NCBI GenBank assembly: GCA_024234165.1
Contig: JACKOP010000002.1
Coordinates: forward strand, 733,315 to 797,314
Origin: Pseudomonadales bacterium
GTDB lineage: Bacteria > Pseudomonadota > Gammaproteobacteria > Pseudomonadales > UBA5518
Length of the DNA stretch: 64,000 nt
Reading direction: 5' to 3'
The notes under the pieces are model-generated. The model worked only from the letters and a program-made list of their open reading frames with translations. It did no database searches and was not told where the DNA came from. Within the stretch, counting starts at the first letter, position 1; every line of letters starts with the position of its first letter. Position numbers and translations under genes: made by a program. This document shows, piece by piece, positions 52,255-61,352 of the stretch.

Positions 52255-53355
52255 ATGCGCGCAGCCGTACTGGAAGCCCCGGGCCAGCCACTCGTCATCC
52301 GCGATGACGTCGAAATCATCGCGCCGCGCGTTGGCGAGGTGCGCGTGCGCGTGCGCTACTGCGGCCTGTGCCACTCCGATTACAGCATGATTTCCGGTGC
52401 GTTTCCGTTCGGTGAACCGATCATCGTGGGTCACGAGGCCGCTGGAGTGGTCGAGTCGGTGGGTCCGGGTGTCACCCATCTCGCACCCGGCGATCCGGTC
52501 GTCATGACCGCAACACCACCGTGCGGACGTTGTTACTACTGCCTGCGCGGCCAGCACAGCCTGTGCGTCGACGGAATCGGCATTGCGACAATGACTCTGC
52601 CAGACGGCAGCACCGGGCTGTCCCGCGGCGGGAAGCGCGTGCTGCGCGGCGTCGGCCTGGGTGCACTCGCCGAATACGTGATCACACCGGCGAACGGCGC
52701 CATCAAGGTTCCGGCCGACGTACCGCTCGACGTGGCCTGCGTGATCGGCTGCGCGGTGCAGACCGGTGTGGGCGCGGTACTGAACACGGCACGCGTCGAG
52801 CCGGGAGCTACCGTGCTGATCCAGGGCCTGGGCGGCATCGGACTGTCGACGGTACAGGGAACGAGAATTGCCGGCGCGGCTCGGGTCATCGTCTCCGATC
52901 CCGTAGCGGCACGCCGCGACGCAGCCATTGCGATGGGTGCCACGCACGCCGTCGACCCCTTGAACGACGATCTGGGCGCACGGGTCATGGAACTCACGGA
53001 TTCGATCGGCGTCGACTACGCGTTCGAGACGGCGGGGGTTGCTGCCCTGATCGAAAGCTGCCTTGCGCTGACCCGCAGGGGAGGCATGACCGTCTGCGTC
53101 GGTGCACCACCGTTCGATCAGGGCGTGACGATCGAGAACGTGGTGATGTTCGCATCATCGGCGAAGCGGCTGTGTGGCTGCCTGCTCGGGAGCTGCAATT
53201 CGCTGCGAGAAATCCCGCGCCTGATCGCTCTGTGGCGTGCCGGCAAGCTCGACCTCGAAGGGCTGATCACCGCGCGCCGACCGCTTGCCGAAGTCAACGA
53301 AGGCTTCGCCGACATGGCGGCAGGACGCGGCATCCGGACCGTGATCGAGATCTGA
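52255..53355 (+). CDS. Zinc-dependent alcohol dehydrogenase
   Basis: 366 residues of the class III-like medium-chain dehydrogenase group. Catalytic zinc ligands lie in YCGLCHSDYSMISG and IVGHEAAGVVESVG, structural zinc in CGRCYYCLRGQHSLC. The nucleotide loop is IQGLGGIGLSTVQG. It resembles dehydrogenases of alkanol and steroid-catabolic clusters (for example Rv-type AdhD), with substrate unknown. It is followed after 5 nt by the HDOD gene. The ATG at 52255 starts the usual MRAAVLEAPG. Confidence 0.9.
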   Translation: MRAAVLEAPGQPLVIRDDVEIIAPRVGEVRVRVRYCGLCHSDYSMISGAFPFGEPIIVGHEAAGVVESVGPGVTHLAPGDPVVMTATPPCGRCYYCLRGQHSLCVDGIGIATMTLPDGSTGLSRGGKRVLRGVGLGALAEYVITPANGAIKVPADVPLDVACVIGCAVQTGVGAVLNTARVEPGATVLIQGLGGIGLSTVQGTRIAGAARVIVSDPVAARRDAAIAMGATHAVDPLNDDLGARVMELTDSIGVDYAFETAGVAALIESCLALTRRGGMTVCVGAPPFDQGVTIENVVMFASSAKRLCGCLLGSCNSLREIPRLIALWRAGKLDLEGLITARRPLAEVNEGFADMAAGRGIRTVIEI

Positions 53356-53360
53356 TCCCG

Positions 53361-54221
53361 ATGTCGCAGGTAGCGAGGGAGCTCGTGGCCAGGGTCCGCG
53401 ATCTGGTGAGCCTGCCCGAAGCCTATCTCGGAATCCGTTCGCTGATGGACGATCCGCAGAGCACGATCGAGGACTTTGCGCGCGCCGTGCAACTCGATCC
53501 GGCGTTGACCGCACGCCTGCTGCGCGTGGCCAACAGCGCCTTCTTCGGCGTCAGCCGGAAAATCGAAACGATCTCGCTGGCGGTCAACCTGATGGGCATC
53601 TCGCGCCTGCACGATCTGGTGCTCACGACTTCCGTGATCGGAACCTTCGAGCAACTCGCCCTGGCGGATCTGGATCTGGGGAACTTCTGGCGCCACAGCC
53701 TGCATACCGGCATCATCGCGCGCATGCTGGCCGCAAGCAGCAGGACGTTCGACAGCGAGCGCCTGTTCGTCGGCGGCCTGCTGCACGGCATCGGCGAATT
53801 GGTGATGTGCCTTGTCGCGCCCGTGCAGTACACCGCAGCGCTCGAGCGCTCGCGCTCCACCGGTGCCACACTGGAAGACAGCGAACGCGAGCTCATCGGT
53901 TGCGACCACGTGGAGCTCGGTGCCGAACTGATGCGCGCCTGGCAGTTCCCGCCAGTGCTGGTCGCCATGTGCGCCTGCCAGTCCGAGCCATGGCGCAGCG
54001 AGGAGCATGCGCGTGAATGCGCGCTGGTGCATGTGGCGCGCGGCATCGCGCGTACCCTGGAGGCAGATCCCGCGAGCAACGACCCGCTCATCGCCTGCAA
54101 TCCACGCGCAATCGAACTCGCCCGGCTCGATGGTGTTGCCCTGGACACCATCATCACCGAATCGCTGCAGCATCTGGCAGACGTTGCCGAGGTACTGCTG
54201 CAGCGTCACCAGGCTGCCTGA
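53361..54221 (+). CDS. HDOD domain signalling protein
   Basis: 286 residues filled by one HDOD domain, a catalytically inactive relative of HD phosphohydrolases. Family motifs are SLPEAYLGIRSLMDDPQSTI, QLDPALTARLLRVANSAFFG, AVNLMGISRLHDLVLTTSV and ERLFVGGLLHGIGELVM, then ELMRAWQFPPVLVAM. Such proteins act in signalling, often linked to cyclic-di-GMP or stress. No receiver domain is attached. It is probably cotranscribed with the dehydrogenase. Confidence 0.92.
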   Translation: MSQVARELVARVRDLVSLPEAYLGIRSLMDDPQSTIEDFARAVQLDPALTARLLRVANSAFFGVSRKIETISLAVNLMGISRLHDLVLTTSVIGTFEQLALADLDLGNFWRHSLHTGIIARMLAASSRTFDSERLFVGGLLHGIGELVMCLVAPVQYTAALERSRSTGATLEDSERELIGCDHVELGAELMRAWQFPPVLVAMCACQSEPWRSEEHARECALVHVARGIARTLEADPASNDPLIACNPRAIELARLDGVALDTIITESLQHLADVAEVLLQRHQAA

Positions 54222-54222
54222 A

Positions 54223-54573
54223 TCAGTCGAACAGCGGCACGAACACCAGCACGCCGATCACGGTGGCAGCGAGCGACGCGAGCAATACTGCAGCAGCAGC
54301 GACGTCCTTCGCGTGCTTGATCAGAGCATGGTGATCCGGAACGGCCGCATCGGCGAGAAACTCGATCGCCGTGTTCAACCCTTCTGCCACCCAGACCAGC
54401 GTCATGGCCACCACGAGCAGGGCCCAGTCACTGGCCGCCGCTTCCAGCCACCAGGCCGCCAGGACGACCAGCACGGTGGCAACAGCGTGGATCCACGCAT
54501 TCGGCTGCGTGCGCAACAGCACGGCCAGCCCCTCGAACGCGTAGCCGAAACTCGCGATCCGGCTGCGGATCAT
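54223..54573 (-). CDS. dgkA: Diacylglycerol kinase
   Basis: A 116-residue integral membrane kinase that phosphorylates diacylglycerol for lipid recycling. Three transmembrane helices are visible (AVATVLVVLAAWWLEA; WALLVVAMTLVWVAEGLNTA; DVAAAAVLLASLAATVIGVL). The signature AEGLNTAIEFLADA carries the catalytic Glu. The ATG at 54573 opens MIRSRIASFGYAFEGLAVLL. It is convergent with the HDOD gene. Confidence 0.93.
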   Translation of the reverse strand: MIRSRIASFGYAFEGLAVLLRTQPNAWIHAVATVLVVLAAWWLEAAASDWALLVVAMTLVWVAEGLNTAIEFLADAAVPDHHALIKHAKDVAAAAVLLASLAATVIGVLVFVPLFD

Positions 54574-54598
54574 GCGGCTGCATACCCGGCCGCGATCG

Positions 54599-56440
54599 TC
54601 ACAGCGGCACGCAGGCACTGCACAGCGCGTACTGTGCGCCCGGAGTGCGCAGCGCCGTTGCAAGCGCGCGCGCAGGCTCATCGAGTGCGATGCCGGCAGC
54701 CATGCCACCTGCGAGCCGGGCGAGCAGCGACTGCGGTGTCAGCGACAACCTCGCCAGCAGTTGGGCGGCCAGCGAACGCGGCTCCTCGATCCAGCGCGTA
54801 CGCCATGTATCGAGCGTCGCCAGGCGGGCTGCGGCCGCGATCGCATCGTCGAGGTTGCCGAGGTGATCGACGAGTCCGTTGGCCTCGGCCTGAGCGCCCG
54901 TCCAGACCCGGCCCTCGGCGAGCTCCGCCACCCGCTCGACCGGCATTCCTCGCCCCTCGGCGACGATCTCCATGAAACGGCGATAGGTGTACGCGTTCGC
55001 GAGCTCCATCACCTTGCGCATCTGTGGCGACAGCTCGCGCGAAGGATCGAGACCACCGGCGCTGCGCGTGGTCGCAACGCCATCGTTGTGGATGCCGAGC
55101 TCACCCAGTGCACGCGCAAAGCTCGGAAACGCACTCAGCACACCGATCGAACCCGTGATCGTGGTCGGCGCGGCCCAGATCTCGTCGGCCGGCGCCGCAA
55201 TCCAGTAGCCGCCCGAAGCCGCCACGCTGCCCATCGAGACCACCAGCGGCTTGCCGGTGGCACGGAATTCGAGCAGCGCCTCACGAATGATCTCCGATGC
55301 GAACGCACTGCCTCCGGGTGAGTCGACCCGCAGCACCAGGGCTGCCACCTGGGCGTCGGTTGCCGCACCGTCGATCAGGCGAGCCAGCGTCTCTCCTCCG
55401 ACCGTACCTGCCGGTTGCTCGCCGTCGAGGATCATCCCGCTGGCGACGATCACGCCAACCGCCGGTTGCTTGCGTTCCTGCGCAAGATCGAACGAGGGTC
55501 GCACCGCAGCGAGATAGTCACGGAAGCCGAGCGAGTTCACGTTGCCGTCGCGATCCGCACCGACCATCTCCTTCAGCGCCTTGTCGATGGCTGCACGCGA
55601 TTTCAGCGCATCGATGAAGCCGTATTCCAGCGCTGCGGCACCGGCGTCGCCCGCATGACGCTCGAGAATCGTGTCGATACGGTTCGCGTACTGGTCTGCG
55701 GCCTCGGGAGGCAGGTGGCGGCGGTCGGTGACGATGGCGGTGAAAGCGCTCCATACCTCGCGCAGCAGCTCACCCGTTGCCAGACGGTCTGCATCGGACA
55801 TGTCGCTGCGCTCGAGAAACTCGAACGCGGATTTGAAGGTGCCCGCGCGAAACACGTGCAGATCGATGCGCAGCTTTTGCAGCACGCCAGCATAGTAGTT
55901 GCGATACGACGCATAACCACTGAGTTCGACCGACCCCAGCGGATGCATCCAGATCTCGTCGGCCTGTGTGGCGAGCAGGTACTGCTCCTGCGTGAATGCA
56001 TCACCGACAGCGACCACCTTGCGGCCGGTGGCACGGAACGCATCCAGCTCCGCCGCCATGTCCGCGATCTTCGTGATGCCGGCACCGGCCAGCGCATCGG
56101 TAGCCAGCACGATCATCGCGATACGCCGATCGTCCTTCGCGTGGCGCACCGCCTCGACCAGATCGCGCAGCAGGGTTTCACGCTCACCCTGCTGTCCTCT
56201 GCCGAACAGATTCGCCAACGGATCGACAAAGCTGAGCTGCTCGACGACCGCTCCCGACGGATCGATGACCAGCGCCGCGCCATCAGGCACCTGCGGCAGG
56301 CGCTCGGAAAACAGCGTGAAGAACACTACGACGAGCAGCAGCAGAAAGACCAGGTTGGACAGCGATACCCGCAACCAGCCGACGCAAGCCCACAGCCATG
56401 CAAACGCGCGGCGCAGCAGACCTCTGTGCCTTTGCCCCAT
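54599..56440 (-). CDS. sppA: Signal peptide peptidase SppA, 67K type
   Basis: A 613-residue membrane protease degrading cleaved signal peptides. One N-terminal helix (VSLSNLVFLLLLVVVFFTLF) anchors it. Two ClpP-like repeats follow: the first with the general-base Lys region near FRAGTFKSAFEFLERSDMSD, the second with the nucleophile region VSMGSVAASGGYWIAAPADE. VLRVDSPGGSAFASEIIREA is the substrate groove. The length matches the long gammaproteobacterial form. The start at 56440 opens MGQRHRGLLRRAF. Confidence 0.94.
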   Translation of the reverse strand: MGQRHRGLLRRAFAWLWACVGWLRVSLSNLVFLLLLVVVFFTLFSERLPQVPDGAALVIDPSGAVVEQLSFVDPLANLFGRGQQGERETLLRDLVEAVRHAKDDRRIAMIVLATDALAGAGITKIADMAAELDAFRATGRKVVAVGDAFTQEQYLLATQADEIWMHPLGSVELSGYASYRNYYAGVLQKLRIDLHVFRAGTFKSAFEFLERSDMSDADRLATGELLREVWSAFTAIVTDRRHLPPEAADQYANRIDTILERHAGDAGAAALEYGFIDALKSRAAIDKALKEMVGADRDGNVNSLGFRDYLAAVRPSFDLAQERKQPAVGVIVASGMILDGEQPAGTVGGETLARLIDGAATDAQVAALVLRVDSPGGSAFASEIIREALLEFRATGKPLVVSMGSVAASGGYWIAAPADEIWAAPTTITGSIGVLSAFPSFARALGELGIHNDGVATTRSAGGLDPSRELSPQMRKVMELANAYTYRRFMEIVAEGRGMPVERVAELAEGRVWTGAQAEANGLVDHLGNLDDAIAAAARLATLDTWRTRWIEEPRSLAAQLLARLSLTPQSLLARLAGGMAAGIALDEPARALATALRTPGAQYALCSACVPL

Positions 56441-56456
56441 CGGATCCTCTCCTCGC

Positions 56457-56825
56457 TCAGGCGCCATGTCCGGCGAGCTCCCGTTGCCGCCAGCGCGCGT
56501 AGAACATCGCCGACGTGAATACCAGGCACACGAGCACGAGCTGCAGCCATTCGCCGGCCGCGTTCGGTGGTGCGGCAAGACCCGATACGGTCCCCATGAA
56601 GTAGACGAGCAACACGAAACACAGCCAGATGTAGGATTTCCAGGTTCCGCGCAGCAGCCCGGGCAGGAATACCACCAGAGGCCCGACCCAGATCACCCAC
56701 AGAAAACCGCGGGTCGCGGGCTCCACCGTCGCGATGCCGAATACCTGCAGCGAGAGCACCGCGAGCAGCAGCACGTAACCGCCGAGGGTGACCCGACGCG
56801 CCAGCTCCGTCATCGAATCGCTCAT
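56457..56825 (-). CDS. DUF2069 inner membrane protein
   Basis: 122 residues, mostly membrane, of the gamma/betaproteobacterial DUF2069 family. Helices lie at LGGYVLLLAVLSLQVFGIAT, GFLWVIWVGPLVVFLPGLL, SYIWLCFVLLVYFMGTVSGL and LQLVLVCLVFTSAMFYARWR. Function unknown. Its ATG overlaps the arsC-like stop by 4 nt, and it is followed 16 nt later by sppA. Confidence 0.9.
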   Translation of the reverse strand: MSDSMTELARRVTLGGYVLLLAVLSLQVFGIATVEPATRGFLWVIWVGPLVVFLPGLLRGTWKSYIWLCFVLLVYFMGTVSGLAAPPNAAGEWLQLVLVCLVFTSAMFYARWRQRELAGHGA

Positions 56826-57175
56826 GCAAGCACGTCGGCAGCGCGCTCTGCAGGGCGCGCGATCACCCCGTGCTCGCCGCACAGGACCAGCGGACGCTGC
56901 AGCAGACGTGGTTCCTCGCAGATTGCACGCAGCAGCGACGTCTCGGACAACGCGGCGTCCGCAAGTCCGCGCTCGCGGTAGGCACTCTCGCTGCTGCGCA
57001 GCAACTCGCGCGCTCCGATGCCGAGCCTCTGCAGCAACCCGCGTACTTCAGCCACTTCGAGTCCCTGCTCCATGTACAGCACGACTCGCGGCTCGATGCC
57101 ACGCTCACGCAGCCAGGCGAGCGCCTCACGCGATTTGGAACAACGCGGGTTGTGGTAGATCACGACCTCGTTCAT
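56822..57175 (-). CDS. ArsC-family arsenate reductase / Spx-like protein
   Basis: 117 residues of the ArsC/Spx thioredoxin fold. The active-site motif IYHNPRCSKSREALAWL has the single catalytic Cys of glutaredoxin-coupled arsenate reductases. The C-terminal Arg-Pro motif is RLLQRPLVLCGEHGVIARP. Such chromosomal copies (YfgD/YffB type) often lack an arsenic role. It starts a small operon with DUF2069 and sppA. Confidence 0.9.
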   Translation of the reverse strand: MNEVVIYHNPRCSKSREALAWLRERGIEPRVVLYMEQGLEVAEVRGLLQRLGIGARELLRSSESAYRERGLADAALSETSLLRAICEEPRLLQRPLVLCGEHGVIARPAERAADVLA

Positions 57176-57242
57176 GACGCCTTCCGCAGCTTTCTGATTT
57201 AATGCCGGCCACCCGTTCGCGGCAGTATAGCCCACGACCACC

Positions 57243-58544
57243 GTGTACCGATCACAGCGACCACCCAGGACAGAAGACACCGGCATCCGTGCCATCGCGG
57301 CCGATGTGAACGGATTCGTGCGCTACCTGCTCACGCGCATGAACGAGAATCGCACCAGCCACAGCGCCTCGGCGCTGACCTTCGTGTCACTGTTCGCGCT
57401 GGTGCCGCTGCTGACGGTGTTCTATGCGATCCTGTCGCTGGTGCCGACGTTTTCCGCGCTGGATCAGCAGATCCAGGATTTCGTATTCCGCCACTTCGTG
57501 CCATCGACCGGCATCGAGGTGCAGGAGTACCTGCGCAGTTTCGCCGAGCAGGCACGCCGGCTGACCGCCGCCGGTTCGGTGCTGCTGGTGGTGTCCGCCT
57601 ACCTGATGCTGCGCAACGTCGAGACCCAGTTCAACGTGATCTGGCGAGTACGACGGGACCGCCGTGGACTGGCGAGCTTTCTCAGCTACTGGGCCGTGCT
57701 CAGCCTGGGCCCACTGCTGCTCGGCGCCGGGCTCGCGATCAGCACCTACCTGTTTTCGCTGTCGGTTCTCGGCAGTGCGCCACGCACCCAGTGGCTGCTG
57801 GATTCGGTACTCGGCGTGTTGCCACAGTTCTTTTCGTTCGCGACGTTCACGCTGATGTATCGCGTGGTGCCGAACTGCCATGTGCCACTGCGCCACGCCG
57901 CACTCGGCGGACTGCTCGCGACGCTGGCCTTCGAAGCGGGCAAATCGCTGTTCGGCCTCTTCGTGGGCAGAGGCAACTACGCACTGATCTACGGCACCTT
58001 CGCAGCGCTGCCGCTGTTCCTGCTCTGGCTGCACATCTCGTGGCAGATCCTGCTCGGCGGTGCGGAGTTCGTGCACGCACTATCGACGTGGCGCAGCCGG
58101 CGGATCCAGCCGTTGCCGGATCTGTTGCTGATGCTGGGCGTGCTGGAGCGACTGTACCGCCTGCACCGCGAGGGCGCGGCGCTGCCCGAGCGCGATATCC
58201 TGCGCCAGGACTGGCTGTTCGGTGCGTTCAGCACCGATCCCGTGCAGTGGCAACGCGTGCGCGACACATTGCTCGATGCCCGACTGATCGTCGCAACGCA
58301 GCCGGAGGTCTACATGCTCGGCACCGATGCGGCCTGCATCACGTTGTGCTCGCTGCAGCGCCTTGCCGGATGCCTGCAGGATCTTCCCGATGCGGCGCTG
58401 CGCCAGCAGTTGCCACCATGGTGCACCATCGTCCTCGAGCGCCTGGAGCAGGCCAGCACGAGAACGCAGGAAATCCTGGCACCGAATCTCGAGGAACTCT
58501 TCAACGAGCAACCACCCGGGGAACGCGATGCTGCCCATACCTGA
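57243..58544 (+). CDS. YihY/BrkB-family inner membrane protein
   Basis: 433 residues. Six membrane segments occupy the first ~270 residues, among them ASALTFVSLFALVPLLTVFY, FLSYWAVLSLGPLLLGAGLA and GTFAALPLFLLWLHISWQIL. The C-terminal cytoplasmic region (LPDLLLMLGVLERLYRLHRE) resembles a winged helix, as in long YihY forms once called ribonuclease BN. Function unknown. The GTG at 57243 is weakly supported by a ribosome site. Its end overlaps the next gene by 17 bp. Confidence 0.87.
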   Translation: MYRSQRPPRTEDTGIRAIAADVNGFVRYLLTRMNENRTSHSASALTFVSLFALVPLLTVFYAILSLVPTFSALDQQIQDFVFRHFVPSTGIEVQEYLRSFAEQARRLTAAGSVLLVVSAYLMLRNVETQFNVIWRVRRDRRGLASFLSYWAVLSLGPLLLGAGLAISTYLFSLSVLGSAPRTQWLLDSVLGVLPQFFSFATFTLMYRVVPNCHVPLRHAALGGLLATLAFEAGKSLFGLFVGRGNYALIYGTFAALPLFLLWLHISWQILLGGAEFVHALSTWRSRRIQPLPDLLLMLGVLERLYRLHREGAALPERDILRQDWLFGAFSTDPVQWQRVRDTLLDARLIVATQPEVYMLGTDAACITLCSLQRLAGCLQDLPDAALRQQLPPWCTIVLERLEQASTRTQEILAPNLEELFNEQPPGERDAAHT

Positions 58545-58995
58545 TCGACGCAGCCTGCAGGCCGGCATGATCGTGCTGGCGCTGTGCGTACTGAACCTCG
58601 GAGCATGTTCACGCAGCGAAGCGCCGATCGGCAGCCAGACGTCGCTTGCCGCGCCGGGGCAGTGGCTGCTCGTCAATTACTGGGCGGAGTGGTGCCGGCC
58701 GTGCATCGAGGAAATTCCTGAACTGGCCGCCTTTGCCGCAGCGAACACGGAGCGCGCGCGTGTACTGCTGGTGAATTTCGACGATGTGAAGGAACCGGAA
58801 CTGAGCGCGCAGGCGACACGTCTCGGCATACCGACCGCACTGCTGCTGGAGCACGATCCGGCGCGCGAGCTCGGGCTCGAACGCCCGCAGGTGTTGCCAT
58901 CGACTTTCGTGATCGCCCCCGACGGCACCCTGCGCGCGACGCTGCGCGGTGCTCAGACTGTCGCGAAGCTCACGGCTGCAATCGGAGGGTCTTGA
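58528..58995 (+). CDS. TlpA-like thioredoxin-fold lipoprotein
   Basis: 155 residues. A hydrophobic signal ends in the lipobox VLNLGACSRSEA. The domain has the redox motif NYWAEWCRPCIEEIPEL and the cis-Pro stretch VLPSTFVIAPDGTLRATLRG, typical of TlpA/ResA. It probably reduces periplasmic disulfides. It overlaps the YihY-like gene by 17 nt and is followed by acylphosphatase. Confidence 0.88.
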   Translation: MLPIPDRRSLQAGMIVLALCVLNLGACSRSEAPIGSQTSLAAPGQWLLVNYWAEWCRPCIEEIPELAAFAAANTERARVLLVNFDDVKEPELSAQATRLGIPTALLLEHDPARELGLERPQVLPSTFVIAPDGTLRATLRGAQTVAKLTAAIGGS

Positions 58996-58997
58996 CC

Positions 58998-59261
58998 ATG
59001 TGCCTGCTCGTTCGCGTCAGCGGTACCGTACAGGGTGTCGGCTACCGTGCCTTTGCCCGATCCGCAGCCCGCGAGCTGGGAATTCACGGCCACGCCCACA
59101 ACCTGCCCGACGGCAGCGTCGAGGTGCTCGCCTGCGGTAGCGAGGCAGCGTTGCAGGACTTGCTGGCGCGGTTACGCACCGGACCCCGCTGGTCGCGGGT
59201 CACGGACGTGGTGACGGAGCGGGTGGAGTGCGCGAAACCCGCAGATTTCCGCACTGGCTGA
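58998..59261 (+). CDS. acyP: Acylphosphatase
   Basis: 87 residues hydrolysing acyl phosphates. The catalytic Arg lies in RVSGTVQGVGYRAFARSAA, with the conserved Asn in GHAHNLPDGSVEVLACG. Length and fold are standard. The ATG at 58998 is 9 nt after GGAGG; an in-frame TTG at 58992 would be too close to it. Confidence 0.95.
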   Translation: MCLLVRVSGTVQGVGYRAFARSAARELGIHGHAHNLPDGSVEVLACGSEAALQDLLARLRTGPRWSRVTDVVTERVECAKPADFRTG

Positions 59262-59288
59262 CGACGATCCGCTGCCAACCGGTCCGCG

Positions 59289-59684
59289 TCATGGCGTGAC
59301 TGCACCCGGGCGCTGCTGCGCAGCGTCGAGATAGAGACGCAAGGGCTTGCTCTCGTTGCGTCCGAGATAGATCACCAGGCCGTAGTAGCCATGATCGTAG
59401 TCACGCACGAATTCGTGCGGCTTGAGCTGCAGCACCGTCTCGCCGGTACGCCGCCGCGCAGTCACGATCAGCTCGTCGATCGGCTGCTCGCGCTGCGGTA
59501 TCGCGAGATGCACCGCCTGCATGTCCTGCTCCGGCAGCACGACGATGTCCTCGACCTTGATTCCGCTGTCGGGATCGACGTAGCCGGGGCGCAGTTCCAC
59601 GTCCGCCGTTTCGGCAAACGCGTGCAGCGCAATCATGAAACACAGCGACAGCCATGGCGCACGGCGGCCCAGGTCGGCAATCAT
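59289..59684 (-). CDS. Secreted hypothetical protein
   Basis: 131 residues with a signal peptide (PWLSLCFMIALHAFAETAD). I do not recognise the mature domain. It contains SGIKVEDIVVLPEQDMQAVH, a basic stretch (LIVTARRRTGETVLQL) and a Tyr-rich DYDHGYYGLVIYLGRNES. The composition suggests a small beta-rich periplasmic or outer-membrane-associated protein. GGAGG lies 7 nt before the ATG at 59684. It lies downstream of, and in line with, the EthD-like/mutase operon. Confidence 0.7.
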   Translation of the reverse strand: MIADLGRRAPWLSLCFMIALHAFAETADVELRPGYVDPDSGIKVEDIVVLPEQDMQAVHLAIPQREQPIDELIVTARRRTGETVLQLKPHEFVRDYDHGYYGLVIYLGRNESKPLRLYLDAAQQRPGAVTP

Positions 59685-59720
59685 GGTGAAACCTCCCTTC
59701 ATGTCGTTGCAGAACCCGGC

Positions 59721-60377
59721 CTACGAAGGATCGTACAAGGCCATGATTTCCGCGGGCGGAGTTTCGCAGACGTCGGCCAGCAGCGCCACACGCAACTGGA
59801 TCGTCGCCGGTGCGCCCGGCAGTTCGAGCGCAGACACACCCACGCCGAGCCACACGCTGAGCATGGCCTGGCACGGAAACGACGCGCGACCGGGTGCATA
59901 CGGCAGCACGCGATCCAGACTGATCCGCACCACTCCCGGCAGATTCGCGATCGCGTTCGCCCAGTCGGAGATCGCCGTTGCGAAAACCCCATCGTCGATC
60001 CCCGCTGCAGGATCCAGCAGCAACAACTGTCGCCGCGTGCCAGGCGCTGCAACGTCGCGTGGCGGACCAAAAAGGATCGTTTCCTCGGCGCGCGCCGGCC
60101 TGATCAGGCGCTGCTCCATGAAGCTGCGTTCGTCGGCGTCCAGGATCTCACCCGCGGCGGTCTGCTTCGGATCGACGCTCAGTCGGCCATCCTCGATATA
60201 GAACTCCGACACGCAGTCGAAATCGATGTCCTGCGCGGATTCCACGACGTGATTGCGCAGATACTTCGCGAACGGGTAGTACTTCATCCCGAGCCGGCAA
60301 TGACGGGTTTCGTAATAGTCCCGAAATGCCGCCCGGGCAGTCCCTGCGCGACGCGTAAGCAAGCAGACGGACTTCAT
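59721..60377 (-). CDS. EthD-like dimeric alpha-beta barrel protein
   Basis: 218 residues with an N-terminal ferredoxin-like module (MKSVCLLTRRAGTARAAFRD, then YYETRHCRLGMKYYPFAKYL), as in EthD-family proteins. A second similar module may follow (RRQLLLLDPAAGIDDGVFAT). EthD proteins help monooxygenase systems or bind small hydrophobic ligands. It is 18 nt downstream of meaB, so probably part of the mutase operon. Its exact function is unknown. Confidence 0.75.
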   Translation of the reverse strand: MKSVCLLTRRAGTARAAFRDYYETRHCRLGMKYYPFAKYLRNHVVESAQDIDFDCVSEFYIEDGRLSVDPKQTAAGEILDADERSFMEQRLIRPARAEETILFGPPRDVAAPGTRRQLLLLDPAAGIDDGVFATAISDWANAIANLPGVVRISLDRVLPYAPGRASFPCQAMLSVWLGVGVSALELPGAPATIQLRVALLADVCETPPAEIMALYDPS

Positions 60378-60395
60378 GTCGTGGAACCTCCGGTT

Positions 60396-61352
60396 TCAAT
60401 CCGCGATACGGATCCGTGCGACGACGCGTCGCGCCGCCGTGTGCGGGTCGATGCGACACGCCTGCACACTGTCGAACAATGCTGCCATGTCCGCAAGGTC
60501 CTGCACCGCATCGACGACCCGCTGCGCCGCCGCGTCACGCAGCAGTTTCAGGAACACCGCGCGTGCACGCAGCCCGCTCTGCGCAGCGAATCTGCCGGTA
60601 GTACGCAACAGAGCGGCGTGCCGATCGAGCGCATCGACGATCGCCTCGCCTCCTTCGTCACGCGTTGCCACCGCCTGCAACGCAGGTGGCTGCCACCCAT
60701 CTCCTGCAGGCGAACGCGCACGCAGGCGCAGCGCGGTTTCCAGCTCGGCGAGCGCTTGCAGCGCACCGTCGCGGTCTGCCTTGTTCAGTACGAATAGATC
60801 ACCCGCCTCCATCAGTCCGGCCTTGATCGCCTGGATCTGGTCGCCGAGCCCTGGCGCCGTGACGACCAGCGTGGAATGCGCGAGTGCGGCGATCTCGATC
60901 TCGTCCTGACCGACGCCGACCGTCTCGATGAAGATCACCTCGTAGCCCATCGCGTCGAGCACCATCGATGCATCGAAGCTGCTGCGCGCAAGGCCGCCAA
61001 GTTGCCCGCGCGTACCCATGGAGCGGATGAACACCGCGTCATCGAGCGCGTGACGCTGCATGCGCACGCGGTCACCGAGCACGGCACCGCCGCTGAACGG
61101 ACTGCTGGGATCGACTGCGATCACACCGACGCGCCGCCCGCGCCGGCGCTGCTCGGCTATCAGCATGTCGACCAGCGTCGACTTGCCGACACCACCGGCT
61201 CCGGTCACACCGACCAGATGCGCGCGACCCGTGTGCGGATGGATCGCAGCGAACGCATCACGCCCGCGCGGATCCTCGTCTTCGAGCCAGCGGATCAGGC
61301 GTGCGCCGGCACCGATGCGCCCCGCGAGTACACCGGCGACCAGATCGTTCAT
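60396..61352 (-). CDS. meaB: MeaB/ArgK-type G-protein chaperone of B12 mutases
   Basis: A 318-residue G3E GTPase. The P-loop is GVTGAGGVGKSTLVDMLIAE; other G motifs are VIAVDPSSPFSGGAVLGDRV, FIETVGVGQDEIEIA and LFVLNKADRDGA. MeaB proteins guard and reload B12-dependent mutases. The ATG at 61352 overlaps the stop of the B12-binding gene by 4 nt, so the chaperone is made with its mutase. Confidence 0.93.
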   Translation of the reverse strand: MNDLVAGVLAGRIGAGARLIRWLEDEDPRGRDAFAAIHPHTGRAHLVGVTGAGGVGKSTLVDMLIAEQRRRGRRVGVIAVDPSSPFSGGAVLGDRVRMQRHALDDAVFIRSMGTRGQLGGLARSSFDASMVLDAMGYEVIFIETVGVGQDEIEIAALAHSTLVVTAPGLGDQIQAIKAGLMEAGDLFVLNKADRDGALQALAELETALRLRARSPAGDGWQPPALQAVATRDEGGEAIVDALDRHAALLRTTGRFAAQSGLRARAVFLKLLRDAAAQRVVDAVQDLADMAALFDSVQACRIDPHTAARRVVARIRIAD